Shown here: positions 1 through 8,070 of the stretch, piece by piece
Position numbering within the stretch: position 1 is the stretch's first letter
How the letters are laid out: every line of letters starts with the position of its first letter
Source of the DNA: CAZYVU01 sp964651435
GTDB taxonomy: Bacteria; Desulfobacterota; Syntrophorhabdia; Syntrophorhabdales; CAYQXL01
Assembly (NCBI GenBank): GCA_964651435.1
Contig: CAZYVU010000012.1
Location: 13,570 to 77,569, forward strand
Reading direction: 5' to 3'
Length of the DNA stretch: 64,000 nucleotides
Notes under the pieces: model-generated
What the model was told of the DNA's origin: nothing
Databases searched by the model: none
What the model saw: the letters and a program-made list of their open reading frames with translations, nothing else
Translations under genes and position numbers: made by a program

Positions 1-28
1 CTTTTTCATGGCTGGAATGACGGAAGAA

Positions 29-102
29 TGGCGGTGCAGGGAGTCGAACCCCGGACACTGCGGATATGAGCCGCATGCTCTGACCAACTGAGCTACACCG
101 CC
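29..102 (-). tRNA. tRNA-Met (anticodon CAT)
   Basis: On the minus strand the sequence folds as a full cloverleaf. The 7-bp acceptor stem is GGCGGTG with CACCGCC, the D arm starts TAGCTCAGTTGG, the anticodon stem is TGCGG/CCGCA around loop CTCATAT, and the T arm carries TTCGA. The discriminator base is A, and CCA is not encoded. The anticodon CAT is at 66-68. The anticodon stem lacks the three G-C pairs of an initiator, so this is an elongator Met tRNA. A lysidine-modified Ile tRNA with the same anticodon cannot be fully excluded. Confidence 0.93.
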
Positions 103-171
103 CCGTGCTTTCATATATGATAGAAGCCTCTCCGTTGTCAACAAGAAATTGGCCGCCGGGGCCGAATTGGA

Positions 172-201
172 TTGGTTAGGCCGGCCCTTCTGTGATATAA
201 A
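172..201 (+). promoter_or_regulatory. Candidate sigma-70 promoter for the epimerase gene
   Basis: TTGGTT at 172-177 and TATAAA at 196-201 are separated by 18 bases and lie 27 bases before the ATG at 229. The start itself has a strong AAGGAGG ribosome site. This is judged by eye only. Confidence 0.35.
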
Positions 202-228
202 ATCACGTCATCTACTCAAGGAGGCCTT

Positions 229-1188
229 ATGAAAGTTTGCGTTACGGGAGGGTGCGGATTCATCGGCTCCCATGTTGCCGATGCTTACGTGGGGGCCGGT
301 TACGATGTTTTCATCGTCGACAACCTGTCGACGGGAAAGAGGACGAACGGGAACCCGTCGGCCCGGCTTTATGAGGTGGACATTCTGAGCGACGATCTTT
401 CATCCATTCTTGCGGACGAAAAGCCCGACATCGTCAACCATCACGCTGCCCAGATCTCGGTCCCCCTTTCGGTGGCCGACCCGTTCCATGATCTGGAGGT
501 GAACATCAAAGGGTCTCTTCGCCTCCTCGACCTGTCTCAGCGCCTGGGGGTAAGAAAGTTCATATTCTCGTCGACGGGCGGAGCGATCTACGGCGAGACC
601 GCGGTTGTGCCGACGGACGAAGAGGTAAACCCGGAGCCTGCATCGCCCTATGCCATCGGCAAGCTGGCGGCGGAGAAATATATCAGGTATTTCTTTTATC
701 AATTCGGCCTGCCGTACACGATCCTGCGGTACAGCAACGTATTCGGTCCGAGGCAGATCCCCCACGGCGAGGCGGGCGTCGTGGCCATATTCATCGAAAA
801 GCTCCTGGATTGCGTGAAGCCGACGCTCTACCACTTTCCCGGAGAGCCGGCAGGTATGGTCCGGGACTACTGTTACGTGAAGGATATCGCTCGTGCCAGT
901 CTTTTGGCTGCGTCGAATGACGCGACAGGTATCTGCAACATCGGAACGGGCAGAGGCACGACAACACTCGAACTCTACCGTGCCGTTGTGAAGGCCTTGC
1001 GGGATCAGGGCGTGAGCGTTGCGGCGGAGTGCGATGAGCCTTTCCACGGCGCCGCCAGGCCCGGGGACATCCATGTGAGCACCCTCAATGTTGCAAAGGC
1101 AAAGGCCGTCCTTGGCTGGGAGCCGCAGTATGGCCTGGACGAGGGTGTCTCCGAAACGGTACGCTGGTATCTGAGGGATGCGCGTTAA
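229..1188 (+). CDS. NAD-dependent epimerase/dehydratase (extended SDR)
   Basis: Extended short-chain dehydrogenase of 319 aa, the usual length for UDP-glucose 4-epimerase-like enzymes acting on nucleotide sugars in the cytoplasm. The Rossmann motif GGCGFIG is at residues 7-13, the catalytic pair is Y141/K145 (YAIGK), and the upstream serine lies in FSST at about 113-116. The start follows an AAGGAGG site. The next gene overlaps it by 11 bases, which suggests cotranscription. The exact sugar substrate (4-epimerase or 4,6-dehydratase) cannot be told from the sequence. A mannose-1-phosphate guanylyltransferase lies elsewhere in the window (46.7 kb), so surface-sugar synthesis is a reasonable role. 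Confidence 0.85.
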   Translation: MKVCVTGGCGFIGSHVADAYVGAGYDVFIVDNLSTGKRTNGNPSARLYEVDILSDDLSSILADEKPDIVNHHAAQISVPLSVADPFHDLEVNIKGSLRLLDLSQRLGVRKFIFSSTGGAIYGETAVVPTDEEVNPEPASPYAIGKLAAEKYIRYFFYQFGLPYTILRYSNVFGPRQIPHGEAGVVAIFIEKLLDCVKPTLYHFPGEPAGMVRDYCYVKDIARASLLAASNDATGICNIGTGRGTTTLELYRAVVKALRDQGVSVAAECDEPFHGAARPGDIHVSTLNVAKAKAVLGWEPQYGLDEGVSETVRWYLRDAR

Positions 1189-1900
1189 GATCCTCGGGAC
1201 GGGAACGGCTGTCCCGTCTCTGAGGCGCGGGTCCTCTGCGTACCTGCTGTCTTCGGAGGGTGGCGTGGCCCTCATCGATATCGGGCCGTCGGTGGTACGA
1301 AGGCTCGTTGAATACGGGTTCACGTTGGACGACGTGGACGTCATCTGCCTCACCCATTTTCACGTCGACCACACGGCCGATCTGGCAACGTTCCTCTTCG
1401 CCTCGAACTACGGAGAAAGGCCGCGAACGAAGCCCCTCCTAATCGCAGGGGGTGCAGGGACGAAGCGGTTCTATTCCCGGCTCAGGGCCGTCTATCCGTG
1501 GATAGCACCGCTTCGCTATGACCTTTCATTCCACCTCTTGCCGGGTACCGACCTGCGAATCGGGGGTGTCACCCTCTCGGCTGTCAGGGTGAAGCACCGA
1601 AGGGAAAGCGTTGCCCTCCGTTTTGACGAAAGGGGGAGCGTTACCTTGTCCGGCGACACGGAGTATTCGAAGGGCCTTGTGCGGCTTGCCCGGCAGACGG
1701 ACCTCCTCGTCATTGAGTGTTCCTTCCCGGAAGCGAAGATGGACGGCCACCTGAACCTGGAGGCCGTCGAAAGGATAGCGAGGGAGTCGCAGGCGAAGCG
1801 GGTTCTCTTAAGCCACCTCTATCCGCCGTGGGAGTCCTTTCAGGGTGTGCTCCACCGGCCCTTTCTCCTCGCCGAGGACGGCATGGAGTTCGAGTTGTAG
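1178..1900 (+). CDS. MBL-fold metal-dependent hydrolase (RNase Z-like)
   Basis: 240-aa protein of the metallo-beta-lactamase fold. The metal motif HFHVDH is at residues 60-65 (H60, H62, D64, H65). A later SGDT supplies the bridging Asp, and LLSHLYP near the C-terminus supplies the last His. This layout matches the RNase Z/ElaC-like and phosphodiesterase-like branch, but the protein is shorter than classical RNase Z and I see no long exosite arm. The ATG lies inside the end of the epimerase gene, so the pair is probably translationally coupled. The substrate is unknown. Confidence 0.75.
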   Translation: MRVKILGTGTAVPSLRRGSSAYLLSSEGGVALIDIGPSVVRRLVEYGFTLDDVDVICLTHFHVDHTADLATFLFASNYGERPRTKPLLIAGGAGTKRFYSRLRAVYPWIAPLRYDLSFHLLPGTDLRIGGVTLSAVRVKHRRESVALRFDERGSVTLSGDTEYSKGLVRLARQTDLLVIECSFPEAKMDGHLNLEAVERIARESQAKRVLLSHLYPPWESFQGVLHRPFLLAEDGMEFEL

Positions 1901-1911
1901 GGCTTGTTTCC

Positions 1912-3816
1912 TTACAGGGGCCGGGACCGCCTTCTGATGACGACGAGGCCCCCGGCCAGACCTATATCGTATTTCTTTGACGTCTGCAGCTTCTGGACCA
2001 AGGCCTCTCCATCATCAGACTCCGGTATGATCAGAAAGGTTCCTTCATTTCGCAGGTAGGCCATGCCCCGCTTAATGTATGCCTTGAGGGCATCTTCGAC
2101 GGGAAAGTCGTCTTCCCACAGATAGGTGAGGGCCGGACGGGCAATGATGAGGTGAAACCCCTCGGTGAGCAGGAAGGGGAATTCCACCTCCATGTGAAAG
2201 AAGCCGTTTCTGGCCGCGATCTCCTTGGAGTCGACAAACCATTCCTTTCGGGAAAGCCCCTTCCACTGGCCTTCGGGCCCGCCAAGGGCAAAGAGCACCT
2301 CCTGGATCTTCCTGTCGTCGACCTTTTTGTGGAAGTAGAGGGAGGTCATCACGTCGAGCGCATCTTTAATCCGCGCCGTCAGCAGCGCGAGCTGCCGTGC
2401 CAGATCGTCCTTCATGAGGGCGTCTTCGCGAATGCGCTCGGAGAGGGCAAAATACCGACGGTACATGTCGTAGAACTCCTGAATCACCTCGTGGGGGTGC
2501 CGGGCAAAAAGGCCCGGCTGACCGTGTTCGTCAAACCTGGCAAGGAGATCTTTCATGGACAGGCCTATGAGCGGGTTGCCGAACCTGAAGTTTCTTGCGT
2601 CGGAGTTGTAGCGGCGTTTCAGCGAGTCCCGCAGGATGTCGAGGCTGAAATGGAAGCGCTCGATACCGAAGAGGAGGTTGTTGACGATGTACCGTTTCAG
2701 CCTTGCCTCATTTTCCCATTCGGCGACAAAGGTGTTTCTGTCCTTGTACGACAGCAGAAAGGATATGTAGGCCATGTTCTCGACAAGCTCCACTGATGTC
2801 CTTCCAAAGGATGGTGTCATATCGAGAATCCGCCAGGAGAGAAACTCTTCCTTTGTCGGTTGTTGCCCCCCCAGGACGAGGTCGCTTAGGTCCACGTGCC
2901 GCTGTGTTTCCCTTTTCAGAAAAAGGTAGCCGCAGACGTCCGGGGCCTTTTCAGCCTCAACGGGAGGGGCGGGCGGGGGCTGAAGGGCGGGGACGGGCGC
3001 ATGCCTGTCTCGGAGAAATGATGTGACGTCCCGGAATTCGGTTGCCGGGAAAAGGGGGCCGTGAATCTCCATGGCCGCCGGATAGATATCGATCTTTTTG
3101 CGAAGCCCCTGGAGAATCTCTTCTGCGGCGCCCCTCTTCTCCTGGAGCACCTCGATGAGGCTGAGCCTCTGCTGCTCCACAAGGGAAGGCACCAGTGTCT
3201 TTAGGCCTTCCGATGAGAAGATGTGGTAGAAGAAATGAAAGACCTCTTCGCCGTAACCATCCAGAAAGACCTCAAGGTCGAGCTGAAGGAGCCTGATTTC
3301 GAAGGCCGAAGGCCGCTTGGCCAGGATCCAGTGCTTGCCGTTCGTAAGGATGCCCCAGGGGGACCGTGAGCGCTTGAGCAGGTAGAGGAGTTGATAGAGT
3401 GGAATCCGATTCTCAAAATCGAGGAAAAAGCCGCCTATGCCTTCCTCGAGGGTTCTGCCGTAGCGCTTCAAGACGAGAATGCCAATGGTGTTCCAAAAAT
3501 AATCTTCCTTGCCCCACGATCCGGAGTTCTGCGTCATGTCCGATTCGTCGGCAAAAAGTGCCACGTCGGGGCCCTTCACGTCGGGCTCGAAGAACTTGGG
3601 CTTCGATTCGTAGACGTAGCCGAGGATCTTGAGGATGGGTTTAATAAGGCTCGTCTCGGTGTGTATCTCGCTGGCAAAGCCCTTGATGCCCTGAAACTTG
3701 AGTAGCACCTCGGAAAGGGCCCGGTATGCGTCTTCACGCTTTGGAAGCCGCCGGCACGCCTCCAGGCTGTCGGCAGAAAGGAGAGTGTTTCTCACTATAA
3801 AAGGATAGATGGCCAT
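1912..3816 (-). CDS. Degenerate type IIG restriction/N6-adenine methylase-like protein
   Basis: 634 aa, probably soluble. The order of elements resembles an Eco57I/type IIG restriction-methylation enzyme. An N-terminal nuclease-like part has GPDVALF (82-88), LVLKRYGRTL (114-123) and WGILTNG (154-160). A methylase-like core has LKRYIVNNLLFGIE (373-386), FGNPLIGL (412-419) and EFPFLLTEGFHLIIARP (545-561). The usual active residues appear lost. The ExK Glu is replaced in VLK (115-117), motif I DPAxGSG reads DMTPSFG (332-338), and motif IV NPPY reads ARPA (559-562). No target-recognition domain follows. The reading frame is intact, so it is probably expressed, perhaps as a DNA-binding or regulatory relic. 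It converges on the MBL gene with 11 bases between. The family call is by motif alignment by eye. Confidence 0.6.
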   Translation of the reverse strand: MAIYPFIVRNTLLSADSLEACRRLPKREDAYRALSEVLLKFQGIKGFASEIHTETSLIKPILKILGYVYESKPKFFEPDVKGPDVALFADESDMTQNSGSWGKEDYFWNTIGILVLKRYGRTLEEGIGGFFLDFENRIPLYQLLYLLKRSRSPWGILTNGKHWILAKRPSAFEIRLLQLDLEVFLDGYGEEVFHFFYHIFSSEGLKTLVPSLVEQQRLSLIEVLQEKRGAAEEILQGLRKKIDIYPAAMEIHGPLFPATEFRDVTSFLRDRHAPVPALQPPPAPPVEAEKAPDVCGYLFLKRETQRHVDLSDLVLGGQQPTKEEFLSWRILDMTPSFGRTSVELVENMAYISFLLSYKDRNTFVAEWENEARLKRYIVNNLLFGIERFHFSLDILRDSLKRRYNSDARNFRFGNPLIGLSMKDLLARFDEHGQPGLFARHPHEVIQEFYDMYRRYFALSERIREDALMKDDLARQLALLTARIKDALDVMTSLYFHKKVDDRKIQEVLFALGGPEGQWKGLSRKEWFVDSKEIAARNGFFHMEVEFPFLLTEGFHLIIARPALTYLWEDDFPVEDALKAYIKRGMAYLRNEGTFLIIPESDDGEALVQKLQTSKKYDIGLAGGLVVIRRRSRPL

Positions 3817-3840
3817 CGTGCGCGATCCCCTCAGACGCTC

Positions 3841-4098
3841 TTACTCAAGAAAGGGCGCGTTTTCCTCTTCTTTGTCAATACCCAGGCTTTGAACGCGGTG
3901 GATTTCCTTGAGTTTGATCCGGAGAAGGACGATGAGGCCCAGAATGGCTATCCAGAATATGGCCAGACTCTGGTAAATGATATATTGGTCATAGGGGGCC
4001 GAGGGAACAAGCTCTATCGTATCCTGGGCAAAGAGGCATGGCGATGCTGCGATGAAGGCTGCAATGCCCGATAGTGCCCTCGATATGGTTTTCTTCAT
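3841..4098 (-). CDS. Small membrane protein of the Rieske/cytochrome b operon
   Basis: 85 aa when started at the ATG at 4098, which has an AGGAG site and avoids overlap with the cytochrome b gene. A signal peptide (residues 1 to about 25, ending near LFAQ) is followed by one membrane helix at about 43-61 and a charged cytoplasmic tail. No haem or cluster motif is visible. It is the last gene of the sdhCAB-Rieske-cytochrome b series, 8 bases after cytochrome b, so it may be a small structural subunit comparable to the short single-helix subunits of bc complexes. I do not recognise the family. Confidence 0.7.
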   Translation of the reverse strand: MKKTISRALSGIAAFIAASPCLFAQDTIELVPSAPYDQYIIYQSLAIFWIAILGLIVLLRIKLKEIHRVQSLGIDKEEENAPFLE

Positions 4099-4106
4099 GG
4101 TCACTC

Positions 4107-5171
4107 CTAACTGATGAACCCTATTACCGTCATCACAATGAAATAGGCCGTGTAGAAAATGCCGATCCATGTGAAGAGCGGACTTGGCTCACCCCGACTC
4201 GACTTTCTGTCGAAAAAAGGGATGAGAAAAAAGAAGAGAATGCCACAGGAGATGAGAAGGATGGCGATGGTTTCGCCGTTTAGCCCCAGCATCTCCCCGG
4301 GAAAAAGCTTGAGTGTCTGAAAAAGGAAGAGGAAATACCATTCCGGCTTTATGTTCTCCGGCGCCGGTGCCAGCGGGTCCGCCTTCTTGCCGATCTCCGG
4401 CGGCAGAAGGACGGAGAGGGTCACAACGACGCCGAGAATGAGAAGCCAGACAATCATATCCCGGTAGAGAAGGTTGGGGAAAAAGGGTGTCTCTTTGTAC
4501 CCTTTCTTTTCTATCGACGGTGGGACGCTCATGCCCTGAACCTGCACGAGAAGCAGGTGAAAGCCTACCAGCAGCAGCGTAAGGAGCGGCAGAACGGACA
4601 CGTGAAAGGCGTAGAAGCGAATGAGCGTGTCGCCCGTTACGTCTGTGCCCCCACGGAGGAAGTGCTTGATAAACTCACCGACGACGGGCAGGTTGCCTGC
4701 GCCCCCCGTAGCAACCCGCACGGCCGCGAAGGCCCGTTCGTCCCAGACGAGAAGGTAGCCGCTGAGGCCAAAAAAGATGGAGATGCCAAGGAGGATGAAA
4801 CCCGAAATCCAAAGCAGCTCCCGGGGCTTCCGGTAGGACTTGAGAAGCAGCGTGCTGAAGGCGTGAATAAAAAGGACCGTTATGGCAAGCTGGGCGCCCC
4901 AGTGGTGCAGGGAACGGAAGAACCAGCCCATGTTGAGCTTCGTGACAATCTCGATAACGCTCTTGTTGGCATGCTCAAAGTGCGGCATGTAATAGAAAGC
5001 GAGGACCATGCCCGTAATGAACTGCATGGCAAAGAGGAAGAGGGCGATGCCACCCGTGTAGTACCACAACTCGTGTTTGTGCTGGGGCACGCCCTTGTGG
5101 CGGGCCAGGTCTCTCAGGGCCTGCAGGTTGTAGCGCTCGTCAAACCACTCTCTAAGCCTTGGGAAGTTCAA
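4107..5171 (-). CDS. Cytochrome b (b6/subunit IV-like, single chain)
   Basis: 354-aa membrane protein with about eight helices that would carry quinol-oxidising haems b of a bc-type complex. Haem ligands are H89 or H90 with H103, and H190 with H205. The 14-residue spacing of the second pair is of the b6 type rather than the bc1 type. PEWY, the Qo-site motif, is at 276-279, so the b6 and subunit IV parts are fused in one chain. The N-terminus (WFDERYNLQAL, then WYYTGG at 36-41) matches b6, but Tyr replaces the Cys that anchors haem c-n. The start is TTG and overlaps the Rieske gene by 20 bases. No cytochrome c or f gene follows. Confidence 0.9.
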   Translation of the reverse strand: MNFPRLREWFDERYNLQALRDLARHKGVPQHKHELWYYTGGIALFLFAMQFITGMVLAFYYMPHFEHANKSVIEIVTKLNMGWFFRSLHHWGAQLAITVLFIHAFSTLLLKSYRKPRELLWISGFILLGISIFFGLSGYLLVWDERAFAAVRVATGGAGNLPVVGEFIKHFLRGGTDVTGDTLIRFYAFHVSVLPLLTLLLVGFHLLLVQVQGMSVPPSIEKKGYKETPFFPNLLYRDMIVWLLILGVVVTLSVLLPPEIGKKADPLAPAPENIKPEWYFLFLFQTLKLFPGEMLGLNGETIAILLISCGILFFFLIPFFDRKSSRGEPSPLFTWIGIFYTAYFIVMTVIGFIS

Positions 5172-5622
5172 CCTTCACACCTTTCCTGGCGACGATCAGT
5201 TTTTCCCCTTCCACCGTGTAATCGAAAAATTCCAGCGGTTTCGGGGGCGGCCCTTCTATGTTTTTACCGTTCTCATCAAACCACCCCTTATGACAGGCGC
5301 AGTAGAATTTGCGCTCCTCAGGGCGGTATGAAATGTTGCATTCCATGTGTGTGCAGATGCCTTTAAGTGCTGCCAACTGCCCCGTCGGTCTCTTGTAGAA
5401 AAGGCCCAGCTTCCCCCCCCAGGCAAAAGGTTTCACCGAATTGGGGGGGATGTCGAGAAAGTCTGCAGCCTTGAGAACGACGAAATCGGGCTCTTTGCCC
5501 AAGGTCGGGAAAGCGAACTTCATGAGGGCATAAAAGCTGCCGAAGAAAAATGCGAGCAGCCATCCACCGAAGAGGGTGTTCAGAAAGGTTCGCCTCGTTA
5601 TGACCGAGGAATCGAGTTTCAT
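5152..5622 (-). CDS. Rieske iron-sulfur protein
   Basis: 156 aa. Positively charged ITRRTFLN (residues 8-15) precedes one membrane helix (about 17-36), consistent with a Tat-type membrane anchor. The [2Fe-2S] site is complete: C90 and H92 in CTHMEC and C108 and H111 in CACH, with C95 and C110 placed for the usual disulfide. The protein would shuttle electrons from quinol at the cytochrome b Qo site to an unidentified acceptor. The ATG overlaps the sdhB stop (ATGA), and its own end overlaps cytochrome b, so the six genes form one transcription unit. Confidence 0.92.
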   Translation of the reverse strand: MKLDSSVITRRTFLNTLFGGWLLAFFFGSFYALMKFAFPTLGKEPDFVVLKAADFLDIPPNSVKPFAWGGKLGLFYKRPTGQLAALKGICTHMECNISYRPEERKFYCACHKGWFDENGKNIEGPPPKPLEFFDYTVEGEKLIVARKGVKVELPKA

Positions 5623-6365
5623 CGCTCTTTACCACCCCCGAAAAGCCCTTTCGCCTTTTCTTTCACGAGGGCCTTCCGAAGCCCGACGATCGAGTCTGTG
5701 GGGCGCACGTTCTTGGGGCATGCATCGATGCAACGGAGAATCGTATCGCACCCCCACACGCCGGAGTCCGTATTTACTGCATCCAGGGCCTTGGCCGACC
5801 GCTCGTCCCGCGAGTCGAGAACGAAGCGCTCGAGCTTTGCCAGGGCGGCAGGGCCTACGTAGTCGGGATTGCGGGCCAGAACGGGGCAGGCGCCGTAGCA
5901 GCAGGCGCAGAGGATGCAGTTGACCGTTTGGTCGATCTTCCGTCTCTGCTCCTCGCTCTGCTCGATCTCCTTTTTCGGGTCGGGGCTCCTTCGTATCAGC
6001 CAGGGTTGAATCTTTTCGTACATGTTCCAGAAAGGCGTCATGTCGACGACGAGGTCTTTGACGATCTCCATGTTCGGTAACGGTTCAAGGATGATCTCGT
6101 TGCTGCCGAAGGAGGCAACCTGTGTTCTGCATGCCAGATCGATCTTTCCGTTGATGACCATGGCGCATGATCCGCAGACCGCCGACCGGCATGACGACCG
6201 GAAGGAAAGCGTGCCGTCGATCTCGTCACGGATGCGGATGAGCACAGCGAGAACGGTAAGGCCCGGGATAACCTTGACGCGGTACGTCTGAAACCCGGCC
6301 GGCTGCCCGGGTTCCTGGGCGTCATAGCGGAGTATCTTGAAGGTAAAGTAGGATTCCCTGATCAA
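5619..6365 (-). CDS. sdhB: Succinate dehydrogenase/fumarate reductase iron-sulfur subunit
   Basis: 248 aa, the normal size of SdhB/FrdB. Ligands are visible for [2Fe-2S] (C59, C64, C67, C79), [4Fe-4S] (C150, C153, C156 and a later C216) and [3Fe-4S] (C160, C206, C212). It passes electrons between the flavoprotein and the membrane anchor. The start is a TTG that overlaps the sdhA stop (TTGA), with a GGAG site upstream. Sequence alone does not decide between the succinate-oxidising and fumarate-reducing direction. The short C-terminal tail, rich in Lys and Gly, carries no known motif. Confidence 0.93.
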   Translation of the reverse strand: MIRESYFTFKILRYDAQEPGQPAGFQTYRVKVIPGLTVLAVLIRIRDEIDGTLSFRSSCRSAVCGSCAMVINGKIDLACRTQVASFGSNEIILEPLPNMEIVKDLVVDMTPFWNMYEKIQPWLIRRSPDPKKEIEQSEEQRRKIDQTVNCILCACCYGACPVLARNPDYVGPAALAKLERFVLDSRDERSAKALDAVNTDSGVWGCDTILRCIDACPKNVRPTDSIVGLRKALVKEKAKGLFGGGKER

Positions 6366-8065
6366 TAGACGCGCTCCATGGGCTGGTATTGTGTGATCAC
6401 CACGTCCTTGAATGAGATGGACGGCTCTTCCCCGTCCGCGGCCCGGGCTATGGTGTGCTTCAGCCAGGTCGTGTCGTCGCGCTTCGGAAAATCCCGGCGA
6501 AAATGGGCGCCCCTGCTCTCCTGCCTCAGCAGTGCGCCAAGGGCTATGGTATGAGCCACCTCGAGCATGAACTCCAGCTCCACGGCGCTCAAGAGCTCAT
6601 AGTTCATGTGGCGCGCAGCCGAAGAGACACCGACGTTCCTGTAACGCTCCTTAATGGCCACGATATCGCGAAGGGCCTGTTCAAGCTCGTCGTGCTTTCT
6701 AAAGATACCTACATTTGCGCTCATGGTATTCGCCAACTCGCCGTGAAGGGCATAGGGCTTTTCCCGGCCGCCGCCGGCAAGGCGCGTCATCGTCCGTTCC
6801 ATTTCGTCTGCCCTGGCGGCCAGCAGCCTCTCGTCAGGCCCTGCGGGCCCCGTGGAGAGGTAGTCTGCCATGGCCAGGGACCCGAGCTTCCCGAAGACGA
6901 TGGTGTCGAGAAGGGAGTTCCCCCCCAGTCGGTTGGCTCCGTGAACGCTGACGCAGGCGCACTCCCCTGCGGCATAGAAGCCCCGAACGTCCGTTTCGGA
7001 ACGCTCATTGGTGTCGATGCCTCCCATGGAGTAGTGCTGGCAGGGCATGATGGGTATGGGTTCGAGAACGGGGTCAATGCCGATAAAATCAATGCATATG
7101 TTCCTGATACCCGGCAACTTGTCGAGAATCTTCGTTTTGCCCAGGTGTACGAGGTCGAGCTTGATGTATCGGCCCAGGGGGTGGTCGAAGCCCCGCCCTT
7201 CGTTGATTTCGGTCTGGATGCTCCGGGAAACGATATCGCGCGGCGCCAGCTCCATGGCCTTGGGGGCGTAGCGCTCCATAAACCGTTCACCCTTGTTGTT
7301 CACCAGATAACCGCCCTCGCCCCTGCAGGCCTCCGTCATGAGGATGTTGGTGCCGATCAGGCCCGTCGGGTGGAACTGGACGAATTCCATGTCCTTGATA
7401 GGGACACCGGCCTTGTACGCAATACCTATGCCGCTTCCCGTGTTGATCAGGGCGTTCGTTGAAAACTGATAAACGCGCCCGTACCCGCCAGTGGCGAAGA
7501 GCACTGTCTTCGCCCCCATGGGAACGATCCGGCCATTGAGAAGGTCAAAGGCGATGACGCCGTGGCAGCGCCCGTTGTCCACGACGAGGGCCGTTACGTA
7601 CCATTCCCGGTACATCCTCACGTTTTTGGAAACGGCGCGCTCGTAGAGGGTGTTCAGGAGGACGTGACCGGTCAGGTCCGTCGAATAGCAGGTGCGGGGA
7701 TAGCCGGCGCCGCCGAAAGGTCTCTGCGCTATAGATCCGTCGGGAAAGCGGCTGAAGGGGCAGCCCCAATGCTCCATCTCGTAGACGATCTTCGGGGCCT
7801 CGTTGCACATGATCTCCGCCGCATTCTGATCTGCAAGGTAATCGCTGCCCTTGACGGTGTCGAAGGTATGCTTTTCCGGCGTATCGTCTTTGCCGTTGGG
7901 GTTGTTGGCAAGGGCCGCGTTGATGCCCCCCTGAGCGGCTATAGAATGGCTGCGGATGGGGTGGACCTTGGAGATGAGGGCGACGTCATATCTGTCACAG
8001 AGGCCTACGGCAGCGCGAAGACCGGCCAGACCTCCACCAACAATAAGAACATCGTGGGAAATCAT
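6362..8065 (-). CDS. sdhA: Succinate dehydrogenase/fumarate reductase flavoprotein subunit
   Basis: 567 aa from the ATG at 8065. A TTG three codons earlier overlaps the sdhC stop and is possible, but the ATG gives the usual HDVLIVGGG start. The FAD dinucleotide motif is IVGGGLAGL, the covalent FAD His lies in RSHSIAAQGG (about residue 40), and the active-site segments FHPTGL and RGEGG are present. It catalyses succinate/fumarate interconversion on the cytoplasmic face with SdhB. In a syntroph this step is often run against the gradient using reverse electron transport; that is inference from metabolism. Confidence 0.93.
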   Translation of the reverse strand: MISHDVLIVGGGLAGLRAAVGLCDRYDVALISKVHPIRSHSIAAQGGINAALANNPNGKDDTPEKHTFDTVKGSDYLADQNAAEIMCNEAPKIVYEMEHWGCPFSRFPDGSIAQRPFGGAGYPRTCYSTDLTGHVLLNTLYERAVSKNVRMYREWYVTALVVDNGRCHGVIAFDLLNGRIVPMGAKTVLFATGGYGRVYQFSTNALINTGSGIGIAYKAGVPIKDMEFVQFHPTGLIGTNILMTEACRGEGGYLVNNKGERFMERYAPKAMELAPRDIVSRSIQTEINEGRGFDHPLGRYIKLDLVHLGKTKILDKLPGIRNICIDFIGIDPVLEPIPIMPCQHYSMGGIDTNERSETDVRGFYAAGECACVSVHGANRLGGNSLLDTIVFGKLGSLAMADYLSTGPAGPDERLLAARADEMERTMTRLAGGGREKPYALHGELANTMSANVGIFRKHDELEQALRDIVAIKERYRNVGVSSAARHMNYELLSAVELEFMLEVAHTIALGALLRQESRGAHFRRDFPKRDDTTWLKHTIARAADGEEPSISFKDVVITQYQPMERVY

Positions 8066-8070
8066 AGGCC

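Noticed and set aside
400..1353. Long open frame opposite the epimerase gene
   Set aside because: The plus strand encodes a clear SDR enzyme with all motifs. The minus-strand translation has no family signature and is a shadow of GC-rich coding sequence.
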